A DNA stretch of 64,000 bases from Rahnella aceris. Lineage in GTDB: Bacteria > Pseudomonadota > Gammaproteobacteria > Enterobacterales > Enterobacteriaceae. The notes under the pieces were generated by a model. It saw only the letters and a list, made by a program, of their open reading frames with translations, searched no databases and was not told the DNA's origin. Below are positions 11,352-21,826 of this stretch, one piece after another. The position numbers were made by a program, and so were the translations under genes. How positions within the stretch are numbered: position 1 is the stretch's first letter; the number at the start of each line of letters is the position of its first letter. The stretch is taken from positions 262,916 to 326,915 of the forward strand of contig NZ_JAADJV010000005.1 of assembly GCF_011684115.1 (NCBI RefSeq), read 5' to 3'.

Positions 11352-12656
11352 TCAGGCCAAATCAGACAGACTCTGGTTGCGGACATAGCTTTCCAGTTCC
11401 TGCTCTTGTTTGCAGAGGCGACGCCAGTCAACGATGGGCATTCGCACCATCAGACCAATACTGCCATCCTCTTCAATCCATTCTTTTTCAATGGCCTGAA
11501 GCTGGTAAAAACGGCTACGAAGTCGGCCTGCTTCCGGCGGTAAGCACAATTCATGCTGCGCAATCTCGCCAGAGAGTCGCTCCGTTAATGCCTGGAAAAG
11601 CAACGGAATACCTTCACCTGTCACGGCTGAGAGCCAGACCCTGACCGGCAAATTCTCCTCGTTGCGGTCGATACGCGGAACAAAGTCATCCAGCATATCT
11701 ATTTTGTTCATCACTAACAGCGCAGGAATTTCATCTGCTTCGATCTCTGCCAGCACCGTATTCACCGCGTCAATATTTTCCTGAACACGGATGTCCGCTG
11801 CATCAATCACATGGAGTAACAGAGATGCCTGTCGGGTTTCCTGCAACGTTGCTTTAAAAGCCGCAACCAAATCATGGGGCAGGTGACGAATAAACCCTAC
11901 GGTGTCCGCCAAAACCGTCTCCCCGACATCTGCCACTATAATACGGCGCAGCGTAGGATCCAGCGTAGCAAACAACTGATTGGCCACGTAGACATCGGCC
12001 TGAGTAATACGGTTAAAGAGTGTGGATTTCCCGGCGTTGGTATACCCAACCAAAGACACCGTCGGAATATCCGCACGAACGCGTGAACGACGACCCTGTT
12101 CACGCTGCTTAGCCACTTTTTCAAGACGGCTGAGGATCAAAGTGATTCTGTCCCGCAGCAAGCGGCGGTCAGTTTCGAGCTGGGTTTCACCTGGGCCACG
12201 CGCGCCAATGCCGCCGCCCTGCCGCTCAAGGTGCGTCCAGCCGCGAACCAGTCGGGTAGCAATGTGGCGTAATTGCGCCAGTTCTACTTGTAACTTACCT
12301 TCATGTGTTCGGGCCCGCTGGGCAAAAATATCTAATATCAATCCGGTGCGGTCGACAACTCGACATTCGCATAAGGCTTCCAGGTTTCTTTCCTGGCCGG
12401 GAGACAAGGCGTGATCAAACAGGATGACAGAGGCGCCCGTTGCTTTGACGGCATCTGCGATTTCTTGGGCCTTTCCTTCACCGACAAAGTATTTTGGGTG
12501 CGGTGCCTTGCGGCTCCCGGTGACGACTTGCAACGCCTCTACACCTGCAGAAGATACCAGCGATTCAAATTCGCTCAGGTCTTCCGTGTCTTTGTCCTGC
12601 GAGAAATAGATATGAACCAGTACGGCCTGCTCACCGGCTTCATAACGGTCAAACAA
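11352..12656 (-). CDS. hflX: HflX, ribosome-associated GTPase
   Basis: Encodes 434 residues. HflX is a GTPase of the Obg-HflX group that splits stalled or heat-damaged 70S ribosomes. The N-terminal HflX domain includes SRKAPHPKYFVGEGKA; a Gly-rich linker GGIGARGPGETQLETDRR follows; the G domain has P-loop GYTNAGKSTLF, G3 DTVGF and G4 NKID. The start is a TTG at 12656, as in E. coli, supported by GAGAGG seven bases upstream and by the conserved MFDRYEAGEQ. It lies between hfq and hflK in the same transcript. Confidence 0.97.
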   Translation of the reverse strand: MFDRYEAGEQAVLVHIYFSQDKDTEDLSEFESLVSSAGVEALQVVTGSRKAPHPKYFVGEGKAQEIADAVKATGASVILFDHALSPGQERNLEALCECRVVDRTGLILDIFAQRARTHEGKLQVELAQLRHIATRLVRGWTHLERQGGGIGARGPGETQLETDRRLLRDRITLILSRLEKVAKQREQGRRSRVRADIPTVSLVGYTNAGKSTLFNRITQADVYVANQLFATLDPTLRRIIVADVGETVLADTVGFIRHLPHDLVAAFKATLQETRQASLLLHVIDAADIRVQENIDAVNTVLAEIEADEIPALLVMNKIDMLDDFVPRIDRNEENLPVRVWLSAVTGEGIPLLFQALTERLSGEIAQHELCLPPEAGRLRSRFYQLQAIEKEWIEEDGSIGLMVRMPIVDWRRLCKQEQELESYVRNQSLSDLA

Positions 12657-12754
12657 GCTTGCGACCTCTCATTTGGGAAAAATTCGCCAGCCGGGGGTGC
12701 ATAAGCATAATCGGAATACTTATGAACCCCTTCGTGGTTGACCAACGTTGCGCT

Positions 12755-13063
12755 TTATTCAGCGTCATCGTTTTCCTGCTGCGGCTGTTGCGCAGACGGA
12801 GTGCTACCTTGGTGATAATTGTTGGTGCTGCCCGAACCTGGATTATTGCTATGGTGTGACACCGGGCGGGAAGGCACTACGGTGGAGATAGCGTGTTTAT
12901 ACACCATCTGGCTAACCGTATTTTTTAACAGAATGACAAACTGGTCAAAAGACTCAATCTGGCCTTGCAGCTTAATACCATTCACCAAGTAAATAGAAAC
13001 CGGAACACGTTCACGACGCAATGCGTTCAGGAACGGATCTTGCAAAGATTGCCCCTTAGCCAT
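12755..13063 (-). CDS. hfq: Hfq RNA chaperone
   Basis: Encodes 102 residues, identical in layout to E. coli Hfq. The Sm1 motif (about 24-38) and Sm2 motif with YKHAIS (about 55-60) form the ring that pairs small RNAs with messenger RNAs. The conserved N-terminal proximal-face residues Q8 and D9 are in [10 protein letters not shown]. The C-terminal tail is disordered and rich in Asn, Gln and Ser and ends in DDAE, the acidic tip that helps release RNA. Follows miaA by 114 nt and precedes hflX. Confidence 0.98.
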   Translation of the reverse strand: MAKGQSLQDPFLNALRRERVPVSIYLVNGIKLQGQIESFDQFVILLKNTVSQMVYKHAISTVVPSRPVSHHSNNPGSGSTNNYHQGSTPSAQQPQQENDDAE

Positions 13064-13177
13064 TCTATCTTTTCCTTATTAGTTTGTTGTTTGTAACTTT
13101 GAGCCTATCGGCTCGAAAATAAATCACATAAAAAATTTGCGCGCTGAGTACTGATCAATTGTACACAATCACCCAAC

Positions 13178-14119
13178 CTATGCACTAACAACCTGAATTA
13201 CACGGTTTAAGGCCTCTTCTGGCTTCTCAGAATCGAGCCATTCGACACTCTCCCAACCTCGCAACCAGGTCATCTGACGTTTGGCCAGCTGTCGTGTCGC
13301 GCAAACACCACGATAAACCATTTCATCGTAATCGAATTCACCAGACAAATATGACCACATCTGGCGATAACCCACACAACGAATGGAAGGCAAATCTGTA
13401 TGCAAATCGCCCCGGGCTATCAGCGTTCTGACTTCGTCTTCAAAACCATTGGACAACATCTGACTAAAACGTTCCTCGATCCGCACATGTAATAATTCCC
13501 GGCGGGTCGGCGCAATCGCAAACTGATGTACGCGATAGGGTAATGTTTCACCCGAAATTTTAGTCAGTTCCGTTAAAGTTTTACCCGAAATAAAAAAAAC
13601 TTCCAGTGCTCTGGACAGTCTCTGCGGATCATTCGGATGAATTCGCATAGCCGCAACGGGATCTATTTTGCGCAACTGGTCATGTAACGCCTCCCAACCC
13701 TGTTCTGCAGCCTGCTTTTCGATACGCTCGCGCACGACAGGATCAGCAGGTGGCAAAGGGGAAAGACCTTCAAGCAATGCCTTGAAATAAAGCATAGTCC
13801 CACCTACCAATAACGGGATCTTATTGCGCGAGGTTATTTCTGCCATTTCGCGTAATGCGTCTCGACGAAAGTCAGCCGCCGAATAAGCCACCGTCGGGTC
13901 AAGAATATTAATCAACCGGTGCGGTGCTTCAGCCAGCTCTTCTGCCGTGGGTTTCGCCGTGCCAATATCCATCCCGCGATAAATCAGGGCGGAATCGACA
14001 CTGATAAGCTCGACAGGCAGGTGTTTCAGCAGCGACATCGCCAATGCTGTTTTACCTGAGGCGGTCGGCCCCATAATAAAGATTGCCGGGGGAAGTGCGT
14101 TGTTTTCAGAATCAGTCAT
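13178..14119 (-). CDS. miaA: MiaA, tRNA dimethylallyltransferase
   Basis: Encodes 313 residues. It adds a dimethylallyl group from DMAPP to N6 of A37 in tRNAs reading codons that start with U. The P-loop [11 protein letters not shown] is at about 17-27, DSALIY with the catalytic-type Asp is near 42, and the substrate-channel motif [14 protein letters not shown] is near 100. The ATG at 14119 matches E. coli MiaA; an upstream in-frame start at 14152 lies deeper in mutL. The chosen start overlaps the mutL coding end by 8 nt, which suggests coupled translation. hfq follows. Confidence 0.97.
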   Translation of the reverse strand: MTDSENNALPPAIFIMGPTASGKTALAMSLLKHLPVELISVDSALIYRGMDIGTAKPTAEELAEAPHRLINILDPTVAYSAADFRRDALREMAEITSRNKIPLLVGGTMLYFKALLEGLSPLPPADPVVRERIEKQAAEQGWEALHDQLRKIDPVAAMRIHPNDPQRLSRALEVFFISGKTLTELTKISGETLPYRVHQFAIAPTRRELLHVRIEERFSQMLSNGFEDEVRTLIARGDLHTDLPSIRCVGYRQMWSYLSGEFDYDEMVYRGVCATRQLAKRQMTWLRGWESVEWLDSEKPEEALNRVIQVVSA

Positions 14120-16031
14120 GCTTAAAAGCCGCCAGCGCGGACTGTAAATCAAGAGGTTGCAGGAGGCCGGACGGGGGCGATTTCACCAATTGCGGGCAAA
14201 GACGCTCAACATCCGTGAGTAATTGTATGGCTTGCGAAATCGTCCAGACCTCATGCTCGCAGCCGCAGTGGCGGGCAAACCACATAGCTACCGCATCAGA
14301 AGTCACCTCCTGCTGAACAGCAAGGTAACCTAACAGATCAGGTATCAACTTTTGTAAATTTTGTTGGCGTAATGGTAAAGGTACCGCGCGAACCGTCACA
14401 CGCTGTGACTCACTGAGCATTTCTAAACCAAAATGCTGTAATAACGCCTGATGGCGCGCCAGCACGGCGGTCTCTTCTTTCTGCATTGTCAGCTTCAGCG
14501 GAATTAATAACGGCTGCGGCCGCAATCCTTCTTCGGGTGGTGTCAGCTGCGCCCATTTCAGCCAGCGATCGGCCACCGGTAACGCCAGCAACACCAGTTG
14601 TTTGCCGCGCTCAAGTAACGCATATTCCGCGGAACATACCGTCAGAACGCGCCCGAAACTCTGGCTGTGCGATTCCAGCGCCGGTTCCGTCAGTGTACGG
14701 GCCACTGAAACGGCGGGCTTAGCGGGCTGTGCCACAGCAGGTGCCGGTTCCTGTAAGGAAAACGACTCCGGCGCGGGCTGCAACAAACGTCCGTAAGCTT
14801 TGCTTTCTGAAGGATTGTAAGCAGGTTCCGTGCTGCGATAAGCAGATTCACGTGGCTGGCTGGCGCGGGCAGTTTGAGGAAACACATTTTCGCGCGGGGA
14901 ATTGTTTTCCCGCGATGCCGGCACTTTGCGTTCTGCCGGCTGCGAGAAATGATTGCCACCCGCCGCCTGACGATTTTCCTGCTGCCAGCGCGGCGTATCT
15001 TCCTGAAGCTGTGGCTCGTCAAGAACGGGTGCCCCGGCCTGCTGCAATACGGACATCACCGCCTGATAAATAAAATCATGTACCAGCCGCGACTGATGGA
15101 AACGCACCTCGTGTTTTGCCGGATGCACATTCACATCCACCTGATGCGGATCGACATCCAGATAAAGCACATACGCGGGCTGCTGATCATCTTTGAGCTG
15201 ATCCTGATACGCCTGGCGGATCGCGTGATTAATCAGGCGATCTTTCATCATGCGGTTGTTCACATAGCAATACTGCATATCTGTCAGACTGCGCGAACCC
15301 GCCGGATCGGCGACCCAGCCACGGATCGCCAGATCACCGTGGCTCCATTCCACTTCCAGTGCGTGCTCGACAAACGCCGGGCTACAAATACTGGCCAGAC
15401 GGCGGGAGAACTGTGAACGGTCTTTCACCGCGCGATACTGACGGATGAGTTTGCCGTTGTGGCTGAGATTGACGGAAACGTCAAAGCGCGCCAGCGCAAT
15501 TCGCCGGACAACTTCATCGATATGGGTGAATTCGGTTTTCTCAGTACGCATGAATTTACGGCGGGCGGGCGTATTGTAAAACAGATCCAGCACTTCAACC
15601 GTCGAGCCTTGCGGATGCGCCGCCGGTTTGATCGTCACCGCCATATCCCGTCCTTCGGCATAGGCCTGCCAGGCTTCATTCTGCTCTGCGGTGCGCGATG
15701 TCAGAATCAGGCGCGATACCGAGCTGATACTGGCCAGCGCTTCGCCACGAAATCCGAGGCTCAGGATTGCTTCCAGATCATCAAGACAGGTGATTTTACT
15801 GGTGGCATGACGTGCCAGCGCCAGCGCCAGATCGTCTTTGCCAATCCCGCAGCCGTTGTCGCGAATGCGGATAAGCTTGGCGCCACCGCGATCGATATCA
15901 ATATCAATACGCGTCGCGCCCGCATCAAGGCTGTTTTCCACCAGTTCCTTCACCACGGAAGCCGGTCTTTCGACAACTTCGCCCGCTGCTATCTGGTTAG
16001 CAAGTTGCGGCGGCAGTACCTTGATCGGCAT
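14112..16031 (-). CDS. mutL: MutL, DNA mismatch repair protein
   Basis: Encodes 639 residues (E. coli 615). MutL couples MutS mismatch recognition to MutH incision and UvrD unwinding. The N-terminal GHKL ATPase shows [14 protein letters not shown] (about 30-45), DNGCGI and [11 protein letters not shown] low-complexity Pro/Gln/Ser linker spans about 340-450 and accounts for the extra length. The C-terminal dimerization domain ends near [14 protein letters not shown]. No DQHA(X)2E(X)4E endonuclease motif is seen, as expected in a bacterium that uses MutH. Placed between amiB and miaA. Confidence 0.97.
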   Translation of the reverse strand: MPIKVLPPQLANQIAAGEVVERPASVVKELVENSLDAGATRIDIDIDRGGAKLIRIRDNGCGIGKDDLALALARHATSKITCLDDLEAILSLGFRGEALASISSVSRLILTSRTAEQNEAWQAYAEGRDMAVTIKPAAHPQGSTVEVLDLFYNTPARRKFMRTEKTEFTHIDEVVRRIALARFDVSVNLSHNGKLIRQYRAVKDRSQFSRRLASICSPAFVEHALEVEWSHGDLAIRGWVADPAGSRSLTDMQYCYVNNRMMKDRLINHAIRQAYQDQLKDDQQPAYVLYLDVDPHQVDVNVHPAKHEVRFHQSRLVHDFIYQAVMSVLQQAGAPVLDEPQLQEDTPRWQQENRQAAGGNHFSQPAERKVPASRENNSPRENVFPQTARASQPRESAYRSTEPAYNPSESKAYGRLLQPAPESFSLQEPAPAVAQPAKPAVSVARTLTEPALESHSQSFGRVLTVCSAEYALLERGKQLVLLALPVADRWLKWAQLTPPEEGLRPQPLLIPLKLTMQKEETAVLARHQALLQHFGLEMLSESQRVTVRAVPLPLRQQNLQKLIPDLLGYLAVQQEVTSDAVAMWFARHCGCEHEVWTISQAIQLLTDVERLCPQLVKSPPSGLLQPLDLQSALAAFKHD

Positions 16032-16062
16032 AGCGGCTCCTGTGGCAGACGGTTATTCCCGC

Positions 16063-17829
16063 CTATGACTGTGGAATAGTTAAGGTTTGGCCGAGCTGTA
16101 CCTCGCCAGACTTCATATGATTTGCGGTTCTGATGTCGTTCATGCTGACACCATATTTACTGGCGATCGCCGACAGCGTATCGCCGCGTTTCACTTTATG
16201 TTTCGCGGGTTTCTTCGCCGTTTTTGCTGTCGAATCCGGTGCTGCGGCTATTGAAGATGTGCGGGTTCCCGCAGGGACTTTCAATCGCTGGCCGACCCAG
16301 ACGCCGTCTTTTTTCAACTTATTGAGGTCGCGCAGTGCCGCATTTGTCGTGCCATAGCTGTTCGCGATCCCGGTCAGGGTTTCACCCCGTGTCACTTTAT
16401 GGATCTGCGTGGCACCGGCTGCCCCGGCAGTCACTTCAATCGGACCTGGCTGACTCACGGCAGAGCGGGTTGTCGCACTACTGTCTGCCGCCGCTGCTGA
16501 TGAGGCCAGCAGCGGACGGTTTTCGACCTTTGGGCCGTTTTGTATCGGATGCGACTGGAAATAATTACGCAGGCCGATGTGGATAGCCCTCGCAATTTTA
16601 TCCTGGTACGCGCTGCTGCCCAGCAGCCGCTCCTCAGTTGAATTACTGATAAAGCCGGTTTCCACCAGCAGGGAAGGAATATCCGGCGAACGCAACACGC
16701 CTAAACTGGCGTGCTCAGGCTTCGCTTTATGCAAAGAGCCAACGGATCGCAGTTCGCGCAGAACACGGGTCGCGACGTCATAACCCACACGTTGTGAATG
16801 ACCGAACTGTAAATCCAGCACTGCCTGACTGAGATACGGGTCTGAAGCGGTATTCGCCAGCACATCCCCGGCGCCGCCGAGCAGTTCTGATTGTTTCTCG
16901 TGCTGCTCCAGCCAGTTACCCATTTCGCTGTTAGCACGACGGTTCGACAGCACCCAGACTGATGCACCACGCGCGCTGCGGCTTGGCGCGGCATCTGCGT
17001 GAATGGAAACCAGCACATTAGCGTTTTTCTTACGCGCCACATCGGAACGTCCCATGACGGAAATAAAGTAATCACCGTCGCGGGTCAAGACCGGCTGGAA
17101 CATCGGGTCGGCATTCAGAATCGCCTGTAATTTACGGGCGATAGAGATGGTGACATTTTTTTCTTTCAGCCCGCCCGCGCCAATTGCGCCAGGATCCTGC
17201 CCGCCATGACCGGCGTCAATCGCGACAATTATCCTGCTGTCACTGGTCGACACGGTAGAAGAGCGTGAGTTATCCGGCGCCACCGTAGTAGCTACGACTT
17301 TAGTCTGATCATTGGTAAACGGGTTTGATTTTTCGGAAGGCGTAATCATTTTGCCCGCATTTGGCGATGGCGTGTTGGTCGCCACGGCAACCGGTGCACG
17401 CTGACGTGCCGGAGCAGAGGCGTTCATGGTCAGCACCACGGTGTACTGGCCGCCGTCTTTTTGTTTAGTGGCGTTGGTTCTGACTTTCTGATTCAGTTCA
17501 AATACCAGACGCTGACTCTGCGCATTGGGCGGCGTACTGGCACGCACACGCGTCACCAGATTCTGACCGTTGAAATTCAACGGCAAGCCTTTCATCACGC
17601 CGTCCTGACGGATATCCATCACTACGCGTTCAGGGTTGTGCAGAGGGAAAAAAGAGTAATCCGGTGAGCCATCAAATGTAATCGTAACGGTAGATTGCGT
17701 GGCACCGTTGGAAACATTGATGTTTTTCATGCCTGCTGCAAGAACCGGTGAGGCGAGCACAGCAAACAATATCAGCGTCGATAACAACATCGCGGCTGAA
17801 ATATAAAGAGAGGTAAAACGTGAGTTCAT
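16063..17829 (-). CDS. amiB: AmiB, N-acetylmuramoyl-L-alanine amidase with two LysM repeats
   Basis: Encodes 588 residues, clearly longer than the 445-residue E. coli AmiB. It cuts the amide between N-acetylmuramic acid and the stem peptide at division septa and is activated by EnvC. A signal peptide occupies about 1-31, an AMIN targeting domain about 35-135, a Thr/Ser-rich linker to about 198, and the zinc amidase domain starts with [13 protein letters not shown] (205-217). The C-terminus carries two LysM peptidoglycan-binding repeats ([14 protein letters not shown] and [14 protein letters not shown]). The start at 17829 lies 7 nt after the tsaE stop; an in-frame ATG at 17856 would overlap tsaE. 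Confidence 0.96.
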   Translation of the reverse strand: MNSRFTSLYISAAMLLSTLILFAVLASPVLAAGMKNINVSNGATQSTVTITFDGSPDYSFFPLHNPERVVMDIRQDGVMKGLPLNFNGQNLVTRVRASTPPNAQSQRLVFELNQKVRTNATKQKDGGQYTVVLTMNASAPARQRAPVAVATNTPSPNAGKMITPSEKSNPFTNDQTKVVATTVAPDNSRSSTVSTSDSRIIVAIDAGHGGQDPGAIGAGGLKEKNVTISIARKLQAILNADPMFQPVLTRDGDYFISVMGRSDVARKKNANVLVSIHADAAPSRSARGASVWVLSNRRANSEMGNWLEQHEKQSELLGGAGDVLANTASDPYLSQAVLDLQFGHSQRVGYDVATRVLRELRSVGSLHKAKPEHASLGVLRSPDIPSLLVETGFISNSTEERLLGSSAYQDKIARAIHIGLRNYFQSHPIQNGPKVENRPLLASSAAAADSSATTRSAVSQPGPIEVTAGAAGATQIHKVTRGETLTGIANSYGTTNAALRDLNKLKKDGVWVGQRLKVPAGTRTSSIAAAPDSTAKTAKKPAKHKVKRGDTLSAIASKYGVSMNDIRTANHMKSGEVQLGQTLTIPQS

Positions 17830-17836
17830 CGCGTGA

Positions 17837-18304
17837 TCATCCTTGCTGTTGAACACGATGCAGCAATTTTATGCCAGATTCAGAAACCGCCACCAGCTTC
17901 GCGGTGCGACCGGTCAGGGAATAATCCAGCGTCAGTTCAATATCCGGTTCTGGCAACACACCTGCCCCCTGCTGTGGCCATTCCACCAGACAAATAGCGT
18001 CCTGTGCGAAATAATCGCGGATCCCCATAAACTCCAGTTCTTCCGGATCAGCAAGGCGATATAAATCAAAATGATACACGGCAATCTTTTCCAGCTGATA
18101 AGGCTCGACCAGTGTGTAGGTCGGGCTTTTCACATTGCCCTGATGCCCTAATGCCTGAAGAAATCCCCGGCTAAAGGTTGTTTTACCGGCTCCCAGATCG
18201 CCATAAAGATGGATAACCGTTGAACCTTCACAGGCTTTCGCCAGGGAAGCACCTAGTTGCAACGTTGCCGCTTCGTCGGGTAAAGAGATATTAAGTTGAT
18301 TCAT
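17837..18304 (-). CDS. tsaE: TsaE, ATPase for tRNA threonylcarbamoyladenosine synthesis
   Basis: Encodes 155 residues. TsaE is the ATPase partner of TsaB and TsaD that makes t6A37 in tRNAs reading ANN codons. The Walker A motif [13 protein letters not shown] is near residues 35-47, the TYTLVEPY segment follows, and HFDLYRL and the conserved CLVEWPQ motif lie further on. It is sandwiched between nnr (10-nt gap) and amiB (7-nt gap), consistent with one transcript. Confidence 0.96.
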   Translation of the reverse strand: MNQLNISLPDEAATLQLGASLAKACEGSTVIHLYGDLGAGKTTFSRGFLQALGHQGNVKSPTYTLVEPYQLEKIAVYHFDLYRLADPEELEFMGIRDYFAQDAICLVEWPQQGAGVLPEPDIELTLDYSLTGRTAKLVAVSESGIKLLHRVQQQG

Positions 18305-18314
18305 TCAGTGATAT

Positions 18315-19829
18315 CTATTTCTTCAGGTCTGGATTAACTAACGGGGCAATCACCGCTAAAAGATCAGTTGCCAGCATACCGCGCGTTCCCTGCCGGTGGG
18401 CAATTTCGTCTGCGGCAGCACCATGCACTACTGAGCCCGCGCAGGCCGCATCATAACTATTTAGTTTCTGAGCCAGCAGGCCGCCGATAATACCAGAAAG
18501 TACGTCGCCCATGCCGCCGGATGCCATACCGGCATTGCCGACATCCGCGACCGCCATCTCGCCACGCTCACTGGCAATCAGAGTGCCGGCACCTTTGAGC
18601 ACCACCACGCCGCCATATCGCTCCGTGAGTTTCTTCGCTGAAAGTAAGCGGTCACTTTCAATTTCGTTCACGCTGCAACCTAGCAAACGTGCCGCTTCGC
18701 CCGGATGGGGCGTCAGCACACGATTTTGCCGTTTCCGCGGATTGATTGCCAGCAGGTTAAGCGCATCAGCGTCCCATAAGGCCGGTTTATCCCAATTTTC
18801 TGCGCGTTCTACCGCCTGTTTGCCCCATTCTTTCTGACCCAGACCGGGGCCGATAACTAACACATCCGCCCATTCAAGCCCTTCATCGAGCGACTCTGCG
18901 GTGAGTTCTTCCACCATCAGCTCAGGTCTCGCGGTCAGTAACGGTCCGGTATTTTCTTTGTGAGTGAGTACTCGCACCAGTCCGGCCCCGCTTCGCAACG
19001 CGGCTTCCGAAGCCATGCGGATCGCCCCCGCAAAACCGGTATCGCCGCCCACTACCAGCAAACGCCCGTGTTCGCCCTTGTGAGAACAAGGGCGACGCGG
19101 GTGCAGCCATGCGCCTAATTGTGACGCATCCAGCCGTTGTAAGGGAGCAAGATGCCCGCCCAGCCAGCTTTCCAGCCCCAGCGCATCGCAGTGTAATTTG
19201 CCGGTGTAGTCGCGCGCCTGCCCGGTCAGTAAACCGGGTTTCAGGGCGATGAAACTGATCGTATGCGAGGCGTGAACCACCTTCCCCGCAGTCTGACCTG
19301 TTTGCGCATCAAGACCGGAAGGGATATCTAAAGAGATGACAGGCAAAGACGCCGAGTTAATGGCTTCAATCAGCCCGTCATAAGGTGCTCGCGGCGCGGA
19401 AGATAAACCGGTGCCAAGCAAACCATCGATAATCAGATCAGCGTCCTGCGGCCATGCAAAGTCCGCAGGGTTAACCGTGCCGCCGCTTTTCAGCCAATCC
19501 TGCCGCGCTGTTTCTGCCTCTTCTGGCAGCGGCTTGCTGCCTGCCACGGCCAGCAGCGTCACGCTTATGCCTGCAGTTTTCGCCAGACGCGCAACTTCAA
19601 AACCGTCGCCACCGTTATTACCGTGGCCACACAAAATCAGCCAGTGGCGGGTTTGCGGAAACTCACGCTGCGCCAGTAAAAAAGCGGCTTTTGCCGCACG
19701 TTGCATCAGTGTAAACAGAGAAATCCCCGTTTCCTGCGCCGCCTGGCGTTCAGCCTGTCGCAGCCAGTCAGCAGAAAACACAGAATGTGGTAAACTCGCC
19801 TCGTTTCGTTTTTCACGTTGGTTCGTCAT
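18315..19829 (-). CDS. nnr: Nnr, bifunctional NAD(P)HX epimerase/dehydratase
   Basis: Encodes 504 residues. It repairs hydrated NADH and NADPH: the N-terminal YjeF_N domain epimerizes NAD(P)HX and the C-terminal ribokinase-like domain dehydrates it using ADP. N-terminal landmarks are CGHGNNGGDGFEVARLA and DIPSGLDAQTG. The dehydratase half shows GEHGRLLVVGGDTGFAGA, TPHPGEAARLLG and the signature NAGMASGGMGDVLSGIIGG. The start ATG (19827-19829) is preceded by AGGGAG and shares two bases with the start codon of the divergent queG. Known in E. coli as yjeF or nnrD. Confidence 0.96.
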   Translation of the reverse strand: MTNQREKRNEASLPHSVFSADWLRQAERQAAQETGISLFTLMQRAAKAAFLLAQREFPQTRHWLILCGHGNNGGDGFEVARLAKTAGISVTLLAVAGSKPLPEEAETARQDWLKSGGTVNPADFAWPQDADLIIDGLLGTGLSSAPRAPYDGLIEAINSASLPVISLDIPSGLDAQTGQTAGKVVHASHTISFIALKPGLLTGQARDYTGKLHCDALGLESWLGGHLAPLQRLDASQLGAWLHPRRPCSHKGEHGRLLVVGGDTGFAGAIRMASEAALRSGAGLVRVLTHKENTGPLLTARPELMVEELTAESLDEGLEWADVLVIGPGLGQKEWGKQAVERAENWDKPALWDADALNLLAINPRKRQNRVLTPHPGEAARLLGCSVNEIESDRLLSAKKLTERYGGVVVLKGAGTLIASERGEMAVADVGNAGMASGGMGDVLSGIIGGLLAQKLNSYDAACAGSVVHGAAADEIAHRQGTRGMLATDLLAVIAPLVNPDLKK

Positions 19830-20982
19830 GACACTCCCTCTCGATCTCGTTCAACTGGCTCAACATATCAAGCAATGGGGCCAATCGCTAGGCTTCCAGC
19901 AGGTTGGCATCTGCGATACAGACTTATCTGCCGAAGAGCCTAAACTGCAAGACTGGCTTGATAAACAATATCATGGCGAGATGGAATGGATGGCGCGCCA
20001 CGGCATGTTACGCGCACGGCCGCATGAACTTCTGCCCGGCACATTGCGGGTGATCAGCGTGCGCATGAATTATTTACCCGCCAAAGCAGCCTTTGCCAAA
20101 ATCCTGAATAATCCTCAACTCGGCTACGTCAGCCGCTATGCCCTTGGACGTGACTATCACAAAGTCTTGCGCCAGCGCCTGAAAAAACTTGGCGATATGA
20201 TTCAGGCGCATTGTACTGAACACGCTGATCAGACCGTCACCTTTCGCCCTTTTGTCGATTCCGCCCCCGTGATGGAACGCCCGCTGGCGGCGAAAGCCGG
20301 TCTTGGCTGGGTTGGTAAACACTCACTCATTCTTAACCGTGAATCCGGTTCATGGTTCTTTCTCGGCGAACTACTGATTGATTTGCCCCTGCCTGTCGAT
20401 CAGCCGCAGGAAGAGAAATGCGGAAAGTGCGTGGCCTGCATCACCACTTGCCCGACCGGTGCCATTGTTGCGCCTTATACCGTCGATGCCCGCCGCTGTA
20501 TTTCCTATCTAACCATTGAGCTGGAAGGCGCAATACCGGAAGAATTCCGCGCGCTGATGGGTAACCGTATCTACGGCTGCGATGATTGCCAGCTGATTTG
20601 CCCCTGGAATCGCTATTCGCAACTGACGGATGAAGAAGATTTCAGCCCGCGCGCCGCGCTGCATGCACCAGAGCTGATTGAATTGTTTAGCTGGGCGGAA
20701 GAAAAATTTTTGCGTATCACGGAAGGTTCGCCGATCCGGCGTATCGGACATCTGCGCTGGCTGCGCAATATTGCAGTGGCGCTGGGCAATGCGCCCTATT
20801 CGGAAGACGTGCTTAATGCCTTACAGTCGCGGGAAGGGAAAAATGCGTTGCTGGATGAACATATCAGTTGGGCAATCGCACAGCAGACAGAAAGAAGGAA
20901 TGAACATCGGATAGAAGTGCAAACTTCACAGCAAAAACGCCTGATCCGCGCAGTGGAAAAGGGTTTGCCAAGGGATGCATAA
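19828..20982 (+). CDS. queG: QueG, epoxyqueuosine reductase
   Basis: Encodes 384 residues. It performs the last step of queuosine synthesis, reducing epoxyqueuosine in tRNA to queuosine with cobalamin and two [4Fe-4S] clusters. Cluster cysteines are visible in CGKCVACITTCPTGAI and in YGCDDCQLICPWNR. The conserved YHGEMEWMARH and ARPHELLPGTLRVIS segments lie in the N-terminal part. The ATG at 19828 is chosen because homology begins there, though a good ribosome binding site is not obvious. The open frame continues upstream to 19411 only as the antisense of nnr. The gene diverges from nnr with overlapping start codons. Confidence 0.96.
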   Translation: MTLPLDLVQLAQHIKQWGQSLGFQQVGICDTDLSAEEPKLQDWLDKQYHGEMEWMARHGMLRARPHELLPGTLRVISVRMNYLPAKAAFAKILNNPQLGYVSRYALGRDYHKVLRQRLKKLGDMIQAHCTEHADQTVTFRPFVDSAPVMERPLAAKAGLGWVGKHSLILNRESGSWFFLGELLIDLPLPVDQPQEEKCGKCVACITTCPTGAIVAPYTVDARRCISYLTIELEGAIPEEFRALMGNRIYGCDDCQLICPWNRYSQLTDEEDFSPRAALHAPELIELFSWAEEKFLRITEGSPIRRIGHLRWLRNIAVALGNAPYSEDVLNALQSREGKNALLDEHISWAIAQQTERRNEHRIEVQTSQQKRLIRAVEKGLPRDA

Positions 20983-21021
20983 CCATTCCCCAAAGCAATG
21001 CATGAGAAAAGCGATATTTTC

Positions 21022-21244
21022 TGTGCATAAAAATAAAAATGCTTTGCCAATCAAGTGCAAAAAAAAGAGCAAGTGATCGTCATAACGTTTCTTTATAAAT
21101 TTATATTGATTTAAATCAACAAGTTATATTTTGGCAATATGGCGAGCGCAAAAAACAGACAGTGTAAAAAAACAACTAAACCTGTGGATAAGTCTGTTTA
21201 AAACATTACTACAAATCGTGTAATGATCACGTCATTTATGCACA
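21022..21244. other. datA: datA-like DnaA-binding locus (three DnaA boxes and an IHF site)
   Basis: The noncoding segment between queG and the tRNA-Gly array has three perfect matches to the DnaA box TTWTNCACA: 21022-21030 (minus, TTATGCACA), 21183-21191 (minus, TTATCCACA) and 21236-21244 (plus, TTATGCACA). Two more sites miss only one base (21054-21062 and 21161-21169, both minus). A perfect IHF consensus, AATCAACAAGTTA, lies at 21114-21126 between them. In E. coli the datA locus, which promotes DnaA-ATP hydrolysis with IHF and limits initiation, sits in this same position next to glyVXY. Sites are seen directly; the function is inferred from synteny and site composition. No gene was found in 20983-21296. 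Confidence 0.82.
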
Positions 21245-21296
21245 GAAAATGCAGGAAGAAAGCGTTAAGAAATGATTTTGAACTGAAGAAGAAAAC

Positions 21297-21372
<76 letters not shown>

Positions 21373-21433
21373 ATTGAGATGTCTGACATCTGCTGTACTG
21401 GCATTTGCTATAAATGTACAGCCTTTGAAACTT

Positions 21434-21509
<76 letters not shown>

Positions 21510-21566
21510 GTCGCATGGCACTGCTTTTTACGGCTTAAATCTTTGAATCTACGTAACTTAAAAATT

Positions 21567-21642
<76 letters not shown>

Positions 21643-21683
21643 TCTGCGCACTCAACGAAATTCTTCATCGGTACGGGGTGCGC

Positions 21684-21711
21684 ATTATACGAGAAATCCT
21701 TTTAGCCGCAA
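21684..21711 (-). promoter_or_regulatory. Promoter of the tRNA-Gly array
   Basis: On the minus strand a consensus -10 TATAAT (21684-21689) and a -35 like TTGCGG (21706-21711) are spaced by 16 nt. The bases after the -10 (GCGCACC) are GC-rich, the discriminator type linked to stringent control of stable RNA promoters. Confidence 0.75.
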
Positions 21712-21826
21712 GCCCCTGAAAGCAAAAAAATGAATTTTTCGTTCAAGTGTCGATTAAAACATCAAAGAGATGAATTAATCAGCGAAACACGGTGATTTCG
21801 TGCTCCGCAGCGCAATAAAAAAGATT

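Noticed and set aside
21106..21119. Perfect FNR-like palindrome TTGATTTAAATCAA in the queG-tRNA region
   Set aside because: No gene starts downstream on either strand, and its right half is part of the better explained IHF site at 21114-21126 within the datA-like locus.
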